A DNA stretch of 64,000 nt from Chryseobacterium gleum (lineage in GTDB: Bacteria > Bacteroidota > Bacteroidia > Flavobacteriales > Weeksellaceae), in NCBI RefSeq assembly GCF_900636535.1, contig NZ_LR134289.1, positions 248,001-312,000 on the forward strand. The letters run 5' to 3'. Position numbers and translations under genes: made by a program. The notes under the pieces are model-generated. The model did not search any database. It was not told where the DNA came from and was given only the letters and a program-made list of their open reading frames with translations. Position 1 is the first letter of the stretch, and each line of letters starts with the position of its first letter. Of this stretch, positions 27,588 through 37,520 are shown piece by piece.

Positions 27588-28817
27588 TTTTGAACATAAA
27601 AGATCAATCTGTTTCTGTAAGGTCTGCTTTTCAGGGTTTGATTTTGTCAGACGGATGGCTTCCTGATAATGATAAATAGCTTTATTGGTATTGAGTTCCG
27701 CATATAAATAACCCAGCAATCCATGATAATATTCGCTGGTGATAAGGTTAAGTTTTTCTGCTTCAATGATTGCCTTTTGATTTCCATAGACTTTTGAAAA
27801 AGCAAAAGTCTGGTTTAAAGCGGTAACAGGCGAGTATTCAATAACAACAAGCTGATTGTAGAGGTTTAAAATCTGCTGCCATTTATCTTCAGCCGATGAA
27901 GTATGCCAATAAGCAATACCAGCCTCGAGATGATATTTTGATACAGAAGAGTTATTGCTCTGGCAAGCCTCTATCAGGTAATAATTTCCTTTGTCTATTA
28001 AAGCTTTATCCCATAATGTTTCGTCCTGTTCATCAAAAAGAATGGCTTCACCTTTATCATTAACCCTTGCGTCGAGCCTTGAGCTTTGAAAACACATCAG
28101 AGCCAGCAAGGCGTTGGCTTTTGGAGTATTGGTGAATGAATGGTCTGTGAGAATCAACGTGAGTCTCATCGCTTCCAGACAAAGGTCTTTACGAATTAAA
28201 AGATTATGGCTTCTTGAAAAATATCCTTCATTAAACAATAAATATAAAGTAGTTAATACCGTTTCGAGACGCTGATGAATATCCTGCTCATTTAAATAAT
28301 CTATTGTAAAATGATGTGTCCTGAGTGTTTCCCGGCCTCGTTGCAGACGTTTTTTTATGGTTTCCGGTTTGGATAAAAAAGCATTGGCAATTTCTTCTAC
28401 ACTAAAGCCACAAAGAATCTGAAGGGCCAGGCATATCTGGGTTTCCTGGGAATTGACAGGGTTACAGGCCGCAAAAATCATCTCCAGCTGACTGTCAGAA
28501 ATATTTTTGGTATCAAAATCGATTGTCTGATAGTTGTTTTCAACGGCTTTTATTTCTTCTTGTTTGTTTTTTTCAACAACGGAAAGGTGTTTGAAATAAT
28601 CCTTTGCTTTATTCTTTGCCACGGTGTAAAGCCAGGCTGAAGGATTATCGGGAAGTCCGTTCAGTGCCCAATATTCTGAAGCTTTCAGAAAGGTTTCGCC
28701 GGCAATATCTTCGGCAATTTCAATATGTCTGATATCAAAGCTCCTGCAAAGCACTGCAACGATCTTGCTGTACTCGGTCCTGAATAAATGCGGTGTTATT
28801 TCATTCGGATTTACCAT
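27585..28817 (-). CDS. ECF sigma factor with C-terminal TPR-like extension (ECF42 type)
   Basis: 410 residues, twice the size of a plain ECF sigma. Region 2 (FDIRHIEIAEDIAGETFLKASEYW, LPDNPSAWLYTVAKNKAKDYF) and region 4 (LALQILCGFSVEEIANAFLSKPETIKKRLQRGRE) fill the first 180 residues. The remainder is a conserved helical domain (NEGYFSRSHNLLIRKDLCLEAMRL; LLALMCFQSSR) known in the ECF42/COG4941 group. These sigmas are typically encoded beside DGPF/YCII proteins, as here, and lack an anti-sigma factor; the C-terminal domain is thought to control activity. Confidence 0.9.
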   Translation of the reverse strand: MVNPNEITPHLFRTEYSKIVAVLCRSFDIRHIEIAEDIAGETFLKASEYWALNGLPDNPSAWLYTVAKNKAKDYFKHLSVVEKNKQEEIKAVENNYQTIDFDTKNISDSQLEMIFAACNPVNSQETQICLALQILCGFSVEEIANAFLSKPETIKKRLQRGRETLRTHHFTIDYLNEQDIHQRLETVLTTLYLLFNEGYFSRSHNLLIRKDLCLEAMRLTLILTDHSFTNTPKANALLALMCFQSSRLDARVNDKGEAILFDEQDETLWDKALIDKGNYYLIEACQSNNSSVSKYHLEAGIAYWHTSSAEDKWQQILNLYNQLVVIEYSPVTALNQTFAFSKVYGNQKAIIEAEKLNLITSEYYHGLLGYLYAELNTNKAIYHYQEAIRLTKSNPEKQTLQKQIDLLCSK

Positions 28818-28930
28818 GAGTCATAAAAAGGCATATCTAAGGTAAGTGTATTTTGTTTCGAAAACTCAAAAACGCAATGAAAATGAAATCAAGCAACAAT
28901 GTCCTGCGCTTTTGAGTTTGTAAAATAATA

Positions 28931-29272
28931 CTACAGTTTGCTGATCTCTCTTATTTCTACACTTCCACCCAATAGCAGGATAGGACATTCCTTACATAAC
29001 GCTGTAGCTTCTTCTACAGATTCTGCATTGATCAGTGTATAACCCATAATTGATTCTTTAATCTCAGCATAAGGCCCATCAGAAATCAGGCCGTCTGACT
29101 TTAAAACCTTTCCTGTGCTTTCCAGACGATTGCCTCTGTCTGCCAGTTTATTCTGAGCAGCGATTCCGGCGATCCAGTTCATCCATTTCTGGGTATTGGC
29201 CTGCGTTTGTTCCGGTGATGTCTTAGGCATGGACTTGTAGTCTGCACGAAAGACTAATAAGAATTCTTTCAT
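28931..29272 (-). CDS. YCII/DGPF-domain protein
   Basis: 113 residues from ATG 29272 (the upstream in-frame TTG is unlikely). MKEFLLVFRADYK opens the ferredoxin-like YCII fold; LISDGPYAEIKESIMGY has the DGP[FY]-E motif; VEIREI closes it. The gene lies 113 bases upstream of the ECF42-type sigma on the same strand, the usual pairing, so it is a likely target or partner of that sigma. Confidence 0.87.
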   Translation of the reverse strand: MKEFLLVFRADYKSMPKTSPEQTQANTQKWMNWIAGIAAQNKLADRGNRLESTGKVLKSDGLISDGPYAEIKESIMGYTLINAESVEEATALCKECPILLLGGSVEIREISKL

Positions 29273-29350
29273 TGTATTCAATTTTTTTGATTCACCTTAA
29301 TGACGACTGATATTCTCCTGTGGGGACAATTTTTACTAGAAATATGAAAG

Positions 29351-30263
29351 TTAATGTAAATCCATGGTTGTTCTGAAAACACATACTGCATTTCCGGTAA
29401 TACTAACTGAGTCAGGCTTACCATCTTTGATGGTGACACTTACTTTCACTTTACCAACCCTGTTGATGGATTCACCCTGTTTTCCGGTAAATTCAAAAAT
29501 GTCATCAGAAGTCTCTACGATCTTGTTCTGAATAAGATAGCCTCCAAGTGGCCCGTTCGCATTTCCTGTAACCGGATCTTCAGTAATTCCGATGGCAGGT
29601 GCAAACATTCTTCCGTTGGTTAATATCTCTTTTTCATTGGTATCAAAAGTAAATACAAAATATCCGTTACAGCCAATTTCCTTACTAAGTTTTGCCAAAG
29701 CAGTAAGATCAGGAGCCAGATGATTTAAAATTATATGGCTTTTAATACCTATCATTACTTTTGAATGGCCTGTTGACGCAATTTGTACGGGACATTTTTC
29801 GTCAAGGTCATCCATTGTCAGTCCCAGTGCCAGTACAATTTTTTTGAGCCATTGAAGGATCAAAAGCAGGGCTCAGCTCAAATTTCCCCTGGGTCATGGT
29901 AATGAGATAATCATTGTTTTTCCTTTCAATATAAACCGGTAATATGCCGATTTGTGTATGTATTCTGACGGTACAGGAATCCAGATGATCTTCCTGTGCT
30001 TTTGCATAAAGGGCCGCAATTGTGGCATGTCCGCAGGAAGGCCCTTCTGTAGTAGGCGTAAAATACCGGATGTGATAATCAAAATCTTCTGCGGGATACG
30101 CAGGTTTGAAAACAAATGCCGTTTCAGAATTATTTAGTTCCCTGGCAATGAGCTGCATTTCTTCAGACGTCATATGCTCAGCATTTAACACAACTCCAGC
30201 CGGATTTCCTTTGAACTTTTCTTTGGTAAAAGAATCGATTTGATAAACAATAACTTCTTGCAT
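29351..30263 (-). pseudogene. PhzF family isomerase, frameshifted
   Basis: Two overlapping frames together make one PhzF/DAP-epimerase-fold protein. Frame 1 (30263 to about 29846) gives YQIDSFTKEKFKGNPAGVVL, NNSETAFVF and TEGPSCGHATIAALY, with the catalytic Glu in NSETAF. Frame 2 (about 29840 to 29351) gives TMDDLDEKCPVQIASTGHSKVMIG, DPVTGNANGPLGGYL and the C-terminus. They join at a run of seven A (29839-29845 as T); six A would restore MAQKIVLALGLTMDD in one frame. So there is one extra base: a recent mutation, a slippage site, or a sequencing error. PhzF-like proteins are isomerases of mostly unknown substrate. No phenazine genes are nearby. Confidence 0.85.
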
Positions 30264-30321
30264 AGCGGATCATTAAGTGTACTGTAAAAATACGGAATGA
30301 ACAGCAGAAAAATCCTTTATT

Positions 30322-31077
30322 TTAATCATCATTCAGCCATTGAAGAAAGTTCTGGACTCTTACACGGCTTACAATCACTTCATGGGGACATGGAGGTTCA
30401 AATTCAATATCTAATCTGCTGTTGGCTGCTTTTTTTATGCCTTTAATTGATTTAATGTTAGCAATACAGTTGCGGGAAACCCTGAAGAAAAAGTCTTCTC
30501 CAAGCTGTTCTTCCAGTTGATCCAGAGTATAATTCACAATATACCTTTTATTCTCAAAGGTATGAAGCATGACCACTTTTTCTTCACTGTAGAAATAAGC
30601 AACATTTCCGGACTCTATATACAGATATCCATCACGGGAATGTACAAGAAATCTGTTTTTTATCTTTTTCATCAGTAAAGATTCCACCATCCGGATGCCT
30701 GTTTCCTTTTGCACTTTGTCGAAATGCAGATCTTCAAGTTTTATAACAGCCTGTTCCAGATCTTCTTCAGAAATAGGTTTCAGCAGATAATCTATACTAT
30801 TTACTTTGAAAGCCTGTATTGCATATTCATCATAAGCCGTTGTAAAAATAATAGGAATATCCAGTTTAATATGATTAAATATTTCAAAACAGCTTCCGTC
30901 CGAAAGGCTGATATCCATCAGAATAAAGTCCGGGCTGTGTTCCTGAAGAAATTCAACAGATTCCAGAACGCTCTGGGTTCTTTTCATCAGCAGATAATCC
31001 GGACGGAGCTTATCCATCATTCTCTTCAGTTCAGAAAAAGCAAGACGTTCATCCTCAATAATCAGGTATTTTTTCAT
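30322..31077 (-). CDS. LytTR-type response regulator
   Basis: 251 residues. Receiver domain 1-120: acidic pair ED near the start, phospho-Asp in DFILMDISLSDG, Thr/Ala and Lys in IIFTTAYDEY and LLKPISEED. LytTR DNA-binding domain about 140-250 (FLVHSRDGYLYIESGNVAYFY, FFRVSRNCIANI). Its ATG overlaps the stop of the histidine kinase by 4 bases, so translation is coupled. Partner of the LytS-like kinase. Confidence 0.93.
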   Translation of the reverse strand: MKKYLIIEDERLAFSELKRMMDKLRPDYLLMKRTQSVLESVEFLQEHSPDFILMDISLSDGSCFEIFNHIKLDIPIIFTTAYDEYAIQAFKVNSIDYLLKPISEEDLEQAVIKLEDLHFDKVQKETGIRMVESLLMKKIKNRFLVHSRDGYLYIESGNVAYFYSEEKVVMLHTFENKRYIVNYTLDQLEEQLGEDFFFRVSRNCIANIKSIKGIKKAANSRLDIEFEPPCPHEVIVSRVRVQNFLQWLNDD

Positions 31078-32141
31078 TCTACAAAAGGTATTTTGACTAT
31101 AAATTCATTTTGCTCTTTCATGATTTCCAGCTTTTTGTGATAGCGGCTGTACTGAGTATTCAGAAAAGACAGGCCAATTCCTTCACCTCTGGTGATATCA
31201 TTTCGCAAAGATATTCTGTTTCTGAAAGATATTCCGTTCTCATCGGCAGAAATAAAGATTCGCAACGGATCTTCGGCTGAACTTATATTGTGTTTGAAAG
31301 CATTTTCAAGAAGAAGCTGAAAACTGAAGGCAACCAGTTTACGATTCCCCCATTGTTCCAGGGGAGCTATTTCAATATCAAAACCGTTTTCAAATCTGAT
31401 TTCCATTAAAAAAAGATACTGATGAAAGAAATGCATTTCTTCCTGTAATGTATTCAGTGGTTTTCTGCCTACAGAAAGAACTTGTCTGTATACCTGTGAC
31501 AGGGCTTTGGTATATTTGTTGGCCTGTTCCTGATTTTCATAGATCAGAGAAGACAATACATTCAGAGAATTGAAAAGAAAATGTGGGTTTACCTGAGCTC
31601 TTAGCGCATTATATTGGTACATCAGCATGTCATGTTTTGCCTTTTCAGACGCTTTAATGGCTTTACGCTCTGCCTGGAAATAAAACAATAAATCAAGCAC
31701 CAGCAGAATGGGAAGATTGGCGGTGATGTTAAGAATAAGACCTGATTTATAAGAAAGCGATTGCCTGATTCCTAAATCGAATATCTCAGTAACAATAAAG
31801 TTGAAAGCAAAATACAAAAGGATGCACAGCAGAATATTACTTACAAATAATGACGAAGCATGCCTGTACATACTGGTGTGCATGGGAGTAAGCTCATTGA
31901 TAAGTCTGATCAGCAAATAATCCAGTAAGGTCATCACCAGAACAATAGGGTATATCAGAACAAACTGCAGCAGGAAATTATCCCACAGGCTGACTTTTGA
32001 CAGAATACTGCTTTTCATAATGGTGTTGAAGAAAAAGATCTGGTAAACAGTATAAATAGAGGTGACTATGAAATAATAGAGAATGATCACATATTTTTTA
32101 GCCTTTGTTTCCTGATCTCTGAAAATTTCAGCAAGGTCCAT
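31074..32141 (-). CDS. LytS/YehU-type sensor histidine kinase
   Basis: 355 residues from ATG 32141 (the frame extends to a TTG at 32147). Four hydrophobic helices span about residues 18-165. The His_kinase domain has LRAQVNPHFLFNSLNVLSSL (phospho-acceptor His in NPHFLFN), and a HATPase segment with FQLLLENAFKHN and GEGIGLSFLNTQY. It is encoded with its LytTR regulator; an outer-membrane protein gene lies 72 bases upstream on the same strand. The signal is unknown. Confidence 0.92.
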   Translation of the reverse strand: MDLAEIFRDQETKAKKYVIILYYFIVTSIYTVYQIFFFNTIMKSSILSKVSLWDNFLLQFVLIYPIVLVMTLLDYLLIRLINELTPMHTSMYRHASSLFVSNILLCILLYFAFNFIVTEIFDLGIRQSLSYKSGLILNITANLPILLVLDLLFYFQAERKAIKASEKAKHDMLMYQYNALRAQVNPHFLFNSLNVLSSLIYENQEQANKYTKALSQVYRQVLSVGRKPLNTLQEEMHFFHQYLFLMEIRFENGFDIEIAPLEQWGNRKLVAFSFQLLLENAFKHNISSAEDPLRIFISADENGISFRNRISLRNDITRGEGIGLSFLNTQYSRYHKKLEIMKEQNEFIVKIPFVE

Positions 32142-32213
32142 ATTCAATATTGGGTTGATGATAAAAGTTGATAATGCGGTTGAATTTTCATTTATGTAAA
32201 TTGGAAAATTAGT

Positions 32214-33116
32214 TTATTTTCCTGCAAAGTTATATTTAATCCCGGCAGAAATGTAAAATGAAGGATCAAAAGTAGCATTTCCCCACTTCAGGAATTGGGA
32301 GGGGTGCCTGTCTCTATAGCGGTCGGTACGTCCGAAGTTAGCTCCAAATGTACCATTTAATGTCCATTTTTTTATTTTATACTCAGGTTCTATGCCCAGA
32401 CTTACGTAATGATGATCAAAATATTTCTTCTGGCCATCAATTTCAGTTAATGCAAAGAAAAACTTCGGACGATTGACAATGCGTAAAGCAAATGCTTCAT
32501 TAAAGCGGTATCCTACAGAAAATTTAGGTGTATAACTCAGTTCAGCATGATATTCCATACCTTGCTTTTTTTCGTTGTGATACTGAAAATATGGCATGGG
32601 AATCAGCATAGGTTTATCAAATGCATTATTGGCAATAAGAGCTGCTCCCACTTTTATTTTGGGACCCACCTGCCAGATCAGTGAAGAATGGATATTCACA
32701 ACAATCTGATCTGTTGCCAATTTCTTAAGATCAGTGTGGGTAGAATATATACCTGCAGAAAGGCCGCTGATTAACATCAGTTTTTCATGGAGTGGAGTCA
32801 TGTAAAGGACACCCAGATCTGCTGATGCTATTTCTTTTGGCAGCACCTCCGCAGCAGTTCCACTATTACTGAATGACGTATAGGAAGCATTCATAGTGGC
32901 AGCCCATATCCTTGGCTGATGATAAGCGGTAGGCTTTACACCTATCGGGATCGTTGCTGTAAGTGTTGTTGTAAAAACAGAACTTTTTCCATCTGTCTTT
33001 TCGCGATTGTCATTAATGTATTTTTGCTCTGGCAGATATTCTGATCTGACTTCTATCTGAGCGAAAGTATGAGCTGCCTGTGTTAGGGCTGCCATTATTA
33101 TCCATTTTTTTCTCAT
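32214..33116 (-). CDS. Outer-membrane beta-barrel protein (DUF6268-like)
   Basis: 300 residues: signal peptide ending TFAQ, then alternating amphipathic strands with aromatic turns, closing with the barrel-type C-terminal strand FYISAGIKYNFAG(K). It is similar to porin-like proteins annotated DUF6268 in Flavobacteriia. It may be the first gene of the unit with the LytS/LytTR pair. Substrate or channel function unknown. Confidence 0.75.
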   Translation of the reverse strand: MRKKWIIMAALTQAAHTFAQIEVRSEYLPEQKYINDNREKTDGKSSVFTTTLTATIPIGVKPTAYHQPRIWAATMNASYTSFSNSGTAAEVLPKEIASADLGVLYMTPLHEKLMLISGLSAGIYSTHTDLKKLATDQIVVNIHSSLIWQVGPKIKVGAALIANNAFDKPMLIPMPYFQYHNEKKQGMEYHAELSYTPKFSVGYRFNEAFALRIVNRPKFFFALTEIDGQKKYFDHHYVSLGIEPEYKIKKWTLNGTFGANFGRTDRYRDRHPSQFLKWGNATFDPSFYISAGIKYNFAGK

Positions 33117-33370
33117 GTTTCCTTTTTTGAGAGCACAAAGAAACTTTAATATTTGTTTAATTTGTTATTAATCAAACCGTTAAATGATTAACTGAGGAAA
33201 ATGACGGATGAATTGCAGTATGAAGGAGATGAATTTCGAGGAGTAGCGCGTAAAATAGGGTAAAAAAATCCCAGAATCCCCGGACTCTGATTTAAAGTGA
33301 AAAATTCTCAAACTTTTTAATCCCGTTTATTTTACCGTTGACACCGTTAAAGCTAGCGAAATTAAAAAAG

Positions 33371-33405
33371 GAAGACCACAATTTACCATGTAAATTGTGG
33401 TCTTC
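33371..33405. terminator. Strong 16-bp terminator hairpin
   Basis: GAAGACCACAATTTAC (33371-33386) pairs perfectly with 33390-33405. On the minus strand CTTTTTTAATTT follows, so it ends the transcript of the 33426-33839 gene. The rest of 33117-33425 has no gene. Confidence 0.88.
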
Positions 33406-33425
33406 TTCAACTAAGAACTATTTAA

Positions 33426-33839
33426 CTATGATTCCGTCTTCAGATAGCCATAATGTAAAGCGGTTTCTTTTCCAAACAAGCTTGAGAAAATATTCTGAAA
33501 CTCATGGATATATTTACACTTGATGGCATTTCCGTATATTTTCAACCCTTCCATTATTTTTCTGGAGCTCAGGTCGATATCATATTTTATAAATGCTTCC
33601 GGTCTTTCATATCGTATACTCTGATCCGAACTGTCAGTCCGTGAAAATCCCAGCTTTTCTAGCCATTCTTCGGTTATTCTGATAGGCTTGATGGAAGCGG
33701 CCGGGACCGAAATACTCTGAATATCATTTTCAATTTTAACAAAATAAGCCTGGTCGACATTCTGAAAGATCTCAGTGATCGTATAAATCTGATTTTTGTA
33801 CTCGACTAAGTTCTTGATTTTTAGATCTGCTACGTTCAT
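33426..33839 (-). CDS. Hypothetical cytosolic protein
   Basis: 137 residues from ATG 33839; the frame continues upstream but MNVADLKIKNLVEY is a natural start. The N-terminus (LKIKNLVEYKNQIYTITEIFQN) is a small SH3-like beta barrel of the kind often seen in mobile-element proteins of Flavobacteriia. The rest (EWLEKLGFSRTD, KIYGNAIKCKYIHEFQNIFSSLFGKE) is helical and recalls phage-like small proteins. Function unknown; no other phage genes nearby. Confidence 0.7.
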   Translation of the reverse strand: MNVADLKIKNLVEYKNQIYTITEIFQNVDQAYFVKIENDIQSISVPAASIKPIRITEEWLEKLGFSRTDSSDQSIRYERPEAFIKYDIDLSSRKIMEGLKIYGNAIKCKYIHEFQNIFSSLFGKETALHYGYLKTES

Positions 33840-34039
33840 AATATTTTGATTTTTTAAGGTGGTGATATGCTCTTTGATAAATATCAAATAGTATGCCCGG
33901 CATTGCATTGGCAGTGGTTATTTTACGCAAGATTAGGTTAAATTTTTACTACAAAAAATTAATAATCTGTTAAAATAGTACACCAATACGCGAATTATGG
34001 CGTTTTATCAAAAAAAACAAATGTGGTATCTGTGTGGTA

Positions 34040-35242
34040 TCAGCTTTTTGTTTTTTCCCTTGGATTCACATTGGCAGTGGTTAAAAGAAGTGCAATGATA
34101 ACAGACAGAATAAGGGTACCTATGAAAATATTCCAGGAAAAAGCATGAAGAATATAACCGGTACCGCTCCCCAGTATGCTTGAACCAAAATAATAGAAAA
34201 GCCAGTAAATAGAAGTTGCTGAAGATTTTCCACGTTTGGCATACAAAGCGGTCATCTGGCTGGCCATAGTATGTGCCGCAAAAAATGAAAGAGTAAAAAG
34301 GCCGAGCCCGAAGATAAGGATATAAATATTTTCTGATAATAGTAATGCGGCTCCCGTAAGCATAAACAGGATAGAACCTTTAAGGATATCATTCATTGGG
34401 AACCTTCTGGAAAGACGCCCGACAATCATAGTTCCGAAGACTCCGAAAATATACATCAGAAAGATAAAGGCAATCATAAAATGACTTAATGAAAATGGTT
34501 GTGCTTCCAGTCTGAATGTAAGGTAATTATAAGCACTTACAAAAACTCCCATCAGCAATGCAGCTGTACAGTACAAACGGAGCATATAAGGATTGGTAAG
34601 GAAAAATTTCATCTGTTTTACCTTCAGGTGATAATCCGTTTTCTGAGGATTGAAAAACCTTGACTCCGGGAACAGCTTCCAGAATATGACACCCAGAATA
34701 AGGCTTTCTATTCCGATAAGCAGCACTGCATTACGCCATCCGAATTCACCGGCAAATAAAGTGGCCAGTATTCTTCCGCTCATTCCTCCGATCGTATTGC
34801 CGCTGAGATACATACTAATGGCAGCAGGCACTGCAAGAGCATTCACCTCCTCTGTAAGATAGGCCAAAGCCACTGCGGAAACTCCGGAAACAACAAAACC
34901 TTTCAACACCCCGATACCAATCAGAAGGCTTAAAGCAGGAATCCAGGTAGAAATAATGGTAAGCATGGCAGATGAAACCAGTGAAAAGACCATCAGGCTT
35001 TTTCTCGAATAGCTGTCAGCTTTGAAAGCAAAAAATAATAATCCCAATGCCATACCTATTGTAGAAGAAGAGACAAGCAGGGAAGTATCACCTACGGATA
35101 CGCCAAACTGTTCTGCTGCCATAGGAAGCATGGGCTGAAAGAGGTATAGCTGTGCAAAAACCGAAAGTCCTGAAAAGAAAATACAAAGTTTTATGTTTCG
35201 GAGGCGCCGGCTGCCCTGAGGAGCTTTTTCAGATGAATTCAT
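34040..35242 (-). CDS. MFS transporter
   Basis: 400 residues from ATG 35242 (a TTG lies 12 bases upstream). Twelve hydrophobic segments; after the first helix VFAQLYLFQPMLPMAAEQFGVS, loop 2-3 has FKADSYSRKSLMV, the MFS signature position. The order and start resemble the YnfM-type arabinose/drug exporter group. The substrate is unknown. It is divergent to nothing obvious; the membrane AraC gene lies upstream on the same strand. Confidence 0.88.
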   Translation of the reverse strand: MNSSEKAPQGSRRLRNIKLCIFFSGLSVFAQLYLFQPMLPMAAEQFGVSVGDTSLLVSSSTIGMALGLLFFAFKADSYSRKSLMVFSLVSSAMLTIISTWIPALSLLIGIGVLKGFVVSGVSAVALAYLTEEVNALAVPAAISMYLSGNTIGGMSGRILATLFAGEFGWRNAVLLIGIESLILGVIFWKLFPESRFFNPQKTDYHLKVKQMKFFLTNPYMLRLYCTAALLMGVFVSAYNYLTFRLEAQPFSLSHFMIAFIFLMYIFGVFGTMIVGRLSRRFPMNDILKGSILFMLTGAALLLSENIYILIFGLGLFTLSFFAAHTMASQMTALYAKRGKSSATSIYWLFYYFGSSILGSGTGYILHAFSWNIFIGTLILSVIIALLLTTANVNPREKTKS

Positions 35243-35357
35243 GAGTGTTTGCAATTACAATGCAGTGGATTAGACAGAAAATTAAGTCCTGTAAATTTCC
35301 TGATTATTTTCCGGAATTAAAAATTATTGTTTCAATGAGTTTTATCGGTGAAACAAA

Positions 35358-36353
35358 TCAGTGCACCTGTAAATTGCTGATATATTCAGATGGAGTAATG
35401 TTTTCCATCTGTTTGAATACCCTGTTGAAAGTAGATTGGTTGGAAAATCCTGCCTCGGTGTAAATATACATCAGGGTAACTTTTTCAATATCATTTTCAT
35501 GAAGAAGTCTTTTTACACATTCAATCCTGTACCTATTCAGGTAATTGTTGAAATTGGGATACCCTTTTGCACGTATTGATTTTGATATATAGCTGCTGTT
35601 AATATCCATTACTGTAGAAAGCTTTGAAATATTAAAATTTACATCTTTATACAGTTGTTTTTCCTGCATGACGGATTCTATTTTTTCAAACAGCTCATCT
35701 GCAAAAGGAATTTTTTCTGCTGCCTGAGTGGTTTGAGTTTCCGGAGTATGAATCTTGCTTTCAATTTCATGATAAATTTCAACACGCTTTATTTTATCCT
35801 TAAAAAAGAGTAGAAGTGATATAACAGCAACATTGGAAACCATCAGGATTGTATCTGTAATTCTTACATCATCCTGACTATGCTGAGGGAAGTCAAAGCT
35901 GAAATTTTTTGATATAAGATATCCTGCCGCAATATTCAGCAAAACAAAGAGACTGTAAATGAATACATACTTCCTTGGAAAAAAAACATAGGCTGCCAGC
36001 GGAATAGGAATAAGCCAGACAAAACTCGCTATAGAATTGTTCCAGAAAGCTAGCATAATGTAAAAGTTATAAAGTGTCGCAATAATGATATACGAATGCA
36101 CCATTACATTCACCGAATAGGTTTTACGAACAATCAGGTAAGTATAATCAAGTAAAAAAAGTCCTCCGAAAAGATACCAGGCCATTATTTTATCCGGAAT
36201 AATAAAAGTAAATATCAAACCAAATATGGCAAGAATAACAGACATCAGAATATTATAATAATAAACCAGCTGTCTTTTGTATTGTTCAATTTTTATATCT
36301 TTTGTAGCGGTCATTTGTGGAAGGAGATAATTTTTTAAATCATTCAATAGCAT
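35358..36353 (-). CDS. Membrane-anchored AraC family regulator
   Basis: 331 residues. About six transmembrane helices fill residues 30-195 (ILMSVILAIFGLIFTFII, YLIVRKTYS, FVWLIPIPLAAYVFF, ILMVSNVAVISLLLFF). A linker and an AraC-type HTH follow (NFNISKLSTVMDINSSYISKSI; VTLMYIYTEAGFSNQSTFNRVFKQMENITPSEYI). Such proteins sense at the membrane and bind DNA directly. Divergent from the secreted protein gene at 36584, which is a plausible target. An alternative start is ATG 36314. Confidence 0.87.
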   Translation of the reverse strand: MLLNDLKNYLLPQMTATKDIKIEQYKRQLVYYYNILMSVILAIFGLIFTFIIPDKIMAWYLFGGLFLLDYTYLIVRKTYSVNVMVHSYIIIATLYNFYIMLAFWNNSIASFVWLIPIPLAAYVFFPRKYVFIYSLFVLLNIAAGYLISKNFSFDFPQHSQDDVRITDTILMVSNVAVISLLLFFKDKIKRVEIYHEIESKIHTPETQTTQAAEKIPFADELFEKIESVMQEKQLYKDVNFNISKLSTVMDINSSYISKSIRAKGYPNFNNYLNRYRIECVKRLLHENDIEKVTLMYIYTEAGFSNQSTFNRVFKQMENITPSEYISNLQVH

Positions 36354-36474
36354 TTATTACAGTCAGTTTTCAGAAAATGACTGGTTTAAATATTTGATTT
36401 GCAACGTATTGTGTTTTGTTGAGCCGTTTCCGGTTTTTCATTGATTATTCAAAAAATTGATTGTTTAATGCAGA

Positions 36475-36482
36475 TAACTTTG
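36475..36482 (+). promoter_or_regulatory. -7 box of the secreted-protein gene
   Basis: TAACTTTG followed by C matches TAnnTTTGC, 102 bases before the ATG at 36584. No good TTTG box is seen at the standard spacing. Confidence 0.55.
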
Positions 36483-36583
36483 CACCAGCTAACTCATTAA
36501 TGGCTGATTGATGATCTATCAATTAACCTGCAAGTTTTTTTCCTTTTTTAATAAATCAATAATTTTTAAACAAATATACTAAA

Positions 36584-37429
36584 ATGAAGAAAATAAAATT
36601 AACTCTTTCCGGCATAATGATGTGCTTTTCACTTGCAGCCTATTCCCAGGTTGGTATTAATACAGATTCTCCAAAAGTAACATTGCAGGTAGAAGGAAAA
36701 CCAGATGTGGCTACTGCGGCTGATGGAGTTATGGCTCCCAGGATGACAGGTGATCAGTTAAGAGCTAAAGATAATGTCTATCTGGCGGCTCAGACCGGAG
36801 CTTTGGTGTATGTAACTCAGGCTGTAACAGTTCCTTCTGTAAAAACAGCGAAAGTTGACAAAGCCGGTTATTATATGTTCAACGGGACTACCTGGAAATT
36901 TGCTTTTGGAGGACAAGATGATGATATTACCATTGGAGATTTGATCTATTATCATGGAAGTATTCCGGCAGGCACTTCCGGAACCAATACATTAGCAAGT
37001 ACTTATCTTACTGATCTTCCTGTTTTAGGTGGTTTCCTGAGACTTGACGCTCAATTTAACAGCAGTTCAGCAGGTACAGGAGCTGCTACCACTTTTAATC
37101 CAAGGCTTTATAATGTAGGAACATCAGATGTGAAAATCTGGGTTTCAGAAATGTCTACTCACACCGGTGACTCTGATAATGGAAATATTAAATTATCACC
37201 AGGAGCTTACCGGCAGTTTGATGATGGTGTTTATCTTACTCAGACCCATAATGAAACCGTAACATTTGACATTACAATACAGGAACCGGAACCGAGATGG
37301 TACAGAGTATATTATGCATTTCGTGTAGATAATAAATCTACAACCGGAAGCAGTGATGCAACAACTACAGATTCTAATACTTCTGATAATACACGAGAAC
37401 TGTTTCTTTCTGTGCAGAGATTGTACTGA
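36584..37429 (+). CDS. Secreted protein with VGINT-type N-terminal repeat
   Basis: 281 residues. Signal peptide LTLSGIMMCFSLAAYSQ, then VGINTDSPKVTLQVEGKPD, the opening common to many surface/secreted proteins of Bacteroidota. A Thr/Ser/Gly-rich beta domain follows (TGALVYVTQAVTVPS, GYYMFNGTTWKF; later FDITIQEPEPRWYRVYYAF). No type IX C-terminal sorting domain is visible. Divergent from the membrane AraC gene. Function unknown; a surface or matrix protein is likely. Confidence 0.75.
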   Translation: MKKIKLTLSGIMMCFSLAAYSQVGINTDSPKVTLQVEGKPDVATAADGVMAPRMTGDQLRAKDNVYLAAQTGALVYVTQAVTVPSVKTAKVDKAGYYMFNGTTWKFAFGGQDDDITIGDLIYYHGSIPAGTSGTNTLASTYLTDLPVLGGFLRLDAQFNSSSAGTGAATTFNPRLYNVGTSDVKIWVSEMSTHTGDSDNGNIKLSPGAYRQFDDGVYLTQTHNETVTFDITIQEPEPRWYRVYYAFRVDNKSTTGSSDATTTDSNTSDNTRELFLSVQRLY

Positions 37430-37520
37430 TAAACCGTCTGATGATTCTAAAAATACAATGATTGAAAAATATACAAAATCAAAGAGATTAGCTTAAAAAC
37501 TAATGAGATTTGTGTTTTTC

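Noticed and set aside
29351..29863. Separate gene for the C-terminal half of PhzF
   Set aside because: It is the second half of one frameshifted gene joined at a seven-base homopolymer.
30709..31140. 143-codon plus-strand frame antisense to the LytTR regulator
   Set aside because: Shadow; the composition is the complement of the real gene.
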